Shown here in pieces: positions 5,498 to 7,682 of a stretch of DNA of 7,682 nucleotides. Origin of the DNA: Pseudaestuariivita sp. (GTDB taxonomy: Bacteria; Pseudomonadota; Alphaproteobacteria; Rhodobacterales; Rhodobacteraceae). The stretch is taken from NCBI GenBank assembly GCA_020629995.1, contig JAHDCH010000051.1, positions 1 through 7,682 on the forward strand. The letters run 5' to 3'. The notes below the pieces were generated by a model. The model was not told the DNA's origin, searched no databases, and worked only from the letters and a program-made list of their open reading frames with translations. The first letter of the stretch is position 1; the number at the start of each line of letters is the position of its first letter. The position numbers and the translations under genes were made by a program.

Positions 5498-7521
5498 GTC
5501 AGTGGCCAGGGCAGGGTGACGTATTCCTGCAGCAGCCCGGGCGGGAAGTCGCGGTTGAGCATTCCGGCCATCAGGCACATGAACCCGATCCCCGCCGCCG
5601 TATACAGCGCGGCAAAGACCGTGCCGACCCCGGCGCGCAATTTGAGGAAGGCGAACAGGAACAGCGCCAGCGCCAGGATAAAGCCCAGCAGCGACGTCAG
5701 GATCAGCAGCCCGGCAAACCACGCCAGCGTCGGCCACAGCCCATGGGTGGCCTCGGCATCGTCGCCCTGCTTTTCGCGGTCGGCAAAGATCGTGTCGGTT
5801 TCGGGCTTCAGCATCATGCGGATGATCAGCGCGGCGCAACCTACAAGGCAGACGCCCGCCACGAACATCGGGAACGTGCGGTCGCGGCTGAAGCTGGGGA
5901 TCGAGGCCGCATCGTAGAACGCGTAGGCGATATAGGCCGTCACAGCGAGAAGGAAGACCAGCGGCGCACGCTTGGATCCGGATTTGACGTCGCCCTCGGC
6001 CATGATGTTCTTGGCCTGCCGCAGGCCGACCACGACCGACAGCAAGGTGATGATGATCAGCACGATCACGATGGGCGAAAAGATATAGTCGATCCCCTCG
6101 CCAAACCCCTTGCGGAACCGCGATTGCGCGATCTGGAGCGCCTGGTTGGCGTAGGTTTCGGCGGGGTTCGACAAGACGAAGCCGATCAGGAAGGCGGGAC
6201 GCGACCAGTCGAACCGCCGCATCAGGATTCCCAGGAACCCGATGGCAAACAGCGCCACGAGGTCCATCAGGTTCTGGCCCGACTGGAACGCGGCGAACGA
6301 GATGATCATGAACAGGAACGGCGCCAGCAGGGCAAAGCGGATCGTCGTCAGCTTGGCAATCCCGCCCGAGGCCGCGATGCAGATGATCGTGCCCACCACG
6401 TTGGCCAACGCCAGCAGCCAGACGATGGAATAGGTGATGTCGAGGTTGTTTTTCAGCATCGCTGGCCCAACCTCGATCTGGCCAGAGCCCAGAAGGGCAA
6501 TCGCCCCGATAAAGATCGCCATCGACCCGGACCCGGGGATGCCGAACAGCAGCGTGGGCACCAGCCCGCCGCCCTCTTTGGCGTTGTTCGAGCTTTCGGG
6601 CCCGATCACGCCGCGCACTTCGCCGTTGCCAAAGTTGGACTTGTCCTTGCTGGTCTGCACCGTGTGGCCATAGGCGATCCAGTCCACGACCGAGCCGCCA
6701 AGGCCCGGGATCACGCCCACAACCACGCCGATGATCGAACAGCGCACCGACAGCCAGATGTTGGCGAACCAGTCGCGCACCCCGTCCAGCCAGCCGCCGC
6801 CCAGGGCCTGTTCCTTGGCGATGGCGCGGTCCTGGCGCAGCAGCGAAATGATCTCGGGGATGGCAAAGATGCCAAGGCCGACGATCACCAGCTTGAGCCC
6901 GTCTGTAAGGTAGGGAAAGTCATAGGACGACATGCGCAGGTCGCCCGATGATGCGCCTTCGCCAATGGTGCCGATCAACATGCCAAGGCCGGCAGCCACC
7001 AGCCCCTTGATCGCGACGCGGCCCGCAAGGATGCCGACCATCGACAGGCCGAAGATCGTGATCATCAACAGCTCGGGCGTGCGGAATTCCAGCACGATGG
7101 GCCGCGCCACAAGGATGAACACCGTCAGAAAGGACGCGCCGACCAGACCGCCGAACAGGGACGAGGCAAAGGCCGCCGACAGCGCCCGGGCCGCCATCCC
7201 GCGTTTGGCCATGGGAAAGCCGTCAAGCACGGTGGCCTGGGATGCGGACGATCCCGGAATGCCCATGAGCACCGAGGCAAAGGTATCGGACGTGGGCACC
7301 ACGGCAACCATCCCCACCATCAGCGCCAGGCCCAGGATCGGGTCCATCCCGAACATGAACGGCAACAGCAGCGACAGGCCGGCAATCCCGCCCAGCCCGG
7401 GAAAGACGCCGATGCACAATCCCATCACCACGCCCAGCACCAGATAACCCAGAACCAAGGGTTGCAGGATCAACGCCCAGGCATCGCCCAGGGCCGGCAG
7501 CGCGGTGCTCAAAATGTCCAT
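5494..7521 (-). CDS. tctA: Tripartite tricarboxylate transporter, fused TctA-TctB membrane protein
   Basis: Integral inner-membrane permease of a TTT (tripartite tricarboxylate transporter) system. With a TctC-type binding protein it imports a carboxylate using an ion gradient. The 675 residues exceed normal TctA (about 500) because a TctB domain is joined to the C-terminus. The TctA part (about 1-505) shows the internal duplication of the family: GVFPGLGG (38-45) and GIPGSSASQATVLDGF (87-102) in the first half, VIPGLGG (270-276) and GIPGSGSMAIF (327-337) in the second. It has many hydrophobic segments. A basic, hydrophilic linker (501-519) leads to the TctB part (about 520-675), with four hydrophobic segments near 518-537, 549-569, 598-625 and 633-655 and an acidic loop at 573-592. 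The frame is uninterrupted through the junction. The start is ATG 7521, with GAGGA 6 nt before it; an in-frame ATG at 7581 would add 20 non-homologous residues encoded across the upstream hairpin. The stop overlaps the prpF-like start. Confidence 0.93.
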   Translation of the reverse strand: MDILSTALPALGDAWALILQPLVLGYLVLGVVMGLCIGVFPGLGGIAGLSLLLPFMFGMDPILGLALMVGMVAVVPTSDTFASVLMGIPGSSASQATVLDGFPMAKRGMAARALSAAFASSLFGGLVGASFLTVFILVARPIVLEFRTPELLMITIFGLSMVGILAGRVAIKGLVAAGLGMLIGTIGEGASSGDLRMSSYDFPYLTDGLKLVIVGLGIFAIPEIISLLRQDRAIAKEQALGGGWLDGVRDWFANIWLSVRCSIIGVVVGVIPGLGGSVVDWIAYGHTVQTSKDKSNFGNGEVRGVIGPESSNNAKEGGGLVPTLLFGIPGSGSMAIFIGAIALLGSGQIEVGPAMLKNNLDITYSIVWLLALANVVGTIICIAASGGIAKLTTIRFALLAPFLFMIISFAAFQSGQNLMDLVALFAIGFLGILMRRFDWSRPAFLIGFVLSNPAETYANQALQIAQSRFRKGFGEGIDYIFSPIVIVLIIITLLSVVVGLRQAKNIMAEGDVKSGSKRAPLVFLLAVTAYIAYAFYDAASIPSFSRDRTFPMFVAGVCLVGCAALIIRMMLKPETDTIFADREKQGDDAEATHGLWPTLAWFAGLLILTSLLGFILALALFLFAFLKLRAGVGTVFAALYTAAGIGFMCLMAGMLNRDFPPGLLQEYVTLPWPLT

Positions 7522-7527
7522 GAGATA

Positions 7528-7532
7528 TCCTC
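7528..7532 (-). promoter_or_regulatory. Ribosome binding site of the TctA-TctB gene
   Basis: Minus-strand GAGGA, 6 nt before the ATG at 7521. It supports this start over the more upstream in-frame ATG at 7581, which has no such site and lies beyond the 7548-7576 hairpin. Confidence 0.7.
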
Positions 7533-7547
7533 GGCTTCGCTTGTGAA

Positions 7548-7576
7548 AACGCCCCGCGGGTTGACCGCGGGGCGTT
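7548..7576 (-). terminator. GC-rich hairpin between tctC and tctAB (attenuator or partial terminator)
   Basis: A perfect 12-bp stem, AACGCCCCGCGG (7548-7559) with CCGCGGGGCGTT (7565-7576), around a 5-nt loop. It begins 13 nt after the binding-protein stop codon. In the minus-strand direction the stem ends in GTTTTC, so the U-tract is only four long. Such hairpins after a solute-binding-protein gene commonly let most transcripts stop or protect the 3' end of the upstream message, giving more binding protein than permease. The role here is inferred; the structure is seen directly. Confidence 0.75.
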
Positions 7577-7589
7577 CGCAAAGCGCAGC

Positions 7590-7682
7590 TTACTTGAGGG
7601 TCACGCCGTAGCGCTCTTCGAGCCAGCCAACGACAAAGTCCTTGGCGGCCTGCGGCACTTCGGTCCCGCTTTTCAGCGCGGC
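7590..7682 (-). CDS. tctC: TctC-type periplasmic solute-binding protein, C-terminal end only
   Basis: The last 30 codons of a gene that continues beyond the right edge of the window, ending in a TAA stop at 7590-7592. The visible residues read AALKSGTEVP, then QAAKDFVVGW, then LEERYGVTLK, which resembles the closing helix and tail of TctC/Bug-family binding proteins. The position directly upstream of the TctA-TctB gene, 68 nt away across a hairpin, is where the substrate-binding component of a TTT system is expected. The signal peptide and ligand pocket are not visible, so the family call rests mainly on context. Confidence 0.72.
   Translation of the reverse strand, partial: AALKSGTEVPQAAKDFVVGWLEERYGVTLK

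Noticed and set aside
5498..5839. N-terminal extension of the prpF-like frame upstream of 5497
   Set aside because: It overlaps the TctB-coding sequence in another frame, whereas MTQTAIPYLFMRGGTS at 5497 is a normal family N-terminus.
5743..6951. Plus-strand open frame of 402 codons opposite the transporter gene
   Set aside because: Its translation is dominated by Asp, His, Arg and Gln, typical of the complement of a hydrophobic membrane-protein gene.
1..7682. CRISPR arrays, insertion sequences or phage genes
   Set aside because: No regularly spaced repeats, transposase or integrase motifs, or terminal inverted repeats were found.

Overview
The window comes from a GC-rich proteobacterium, most likely an alphaproteobacterium of the Rhodobacterales/roseobacter type. 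The grounds are the strong G/C preference at third codon positions, tightly packed genes with 4-nt ATGA/GTGA overlaps, and the gene families present (a TTT transporter with fused membrane subunits, a PrpF-type isomerase, a TcuA-type flavoprotein). The taxonomic call is inference; no marker gene other than a tRNA is present.

Left part, plus strand (1-1619): a complete tRNA-Leu(UAA) with encoded CCA at 4-89, a 90-bp spacer, and then an NAD(P)-dependent aldehyde dehydrogenase (180-1619). A hairpin at 1639-1670 lies between this gene and the convergent minus-strand operon and can terminate transcription from both sides.

Right part, minus strand (7682 down to 1676): one catabolic operon, read from right to left. 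It begins with the last 30 codons of a TctC-type periplasmic solute-binding protein (7590-7682). A strong GC-rich hairpin follows in the 68-nt gap (7548-7576). Next come a single-polypeptide TctA-TctB membrane transporter (5494-7521), a PrpF-family isomerase resembling 4-oxalomesaconate tautomerase (4412-5497), a 79-residue protein of unknown function (4122-4361), a D-2-hydroxyacid dehydrogenase with a GTG start (3154-4125), and a TcuA-type FAD-dependent dehydrogenase (1676-3157). Three of the four junctions between complete genes are 4-nt stop/start overlaps. The exception is the 50-bp gap before the 79-residue gene. That gap is conspicuously AT-rich and carries a 28-bp inverted repeat built of two GntR-operator-like 12-mers whose centres are exactly 10 bp apart.

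Working together (inference): TctC and TctAB import a di- or tricarboxylate using an ion gradient. The PrpF-like enzyme would move or isomerise a C=C bond, the TcuA-like flavoprotein would desaturate a C-C bond, and the D-2-hydroxyacid dehydrogenase would interconvert a 2-hydroxy and a 2-oxo acid. The set resembles tricarballylate/aconitate or methylaconitate chemistry, but the combination, the missing TcuB partner and the small unknown protein mean that the substrate is not determined. The most rewarding items are the intra-operon operator and promoter, the conserved-looking small protein behind it, and the TctA-TctB fusion.
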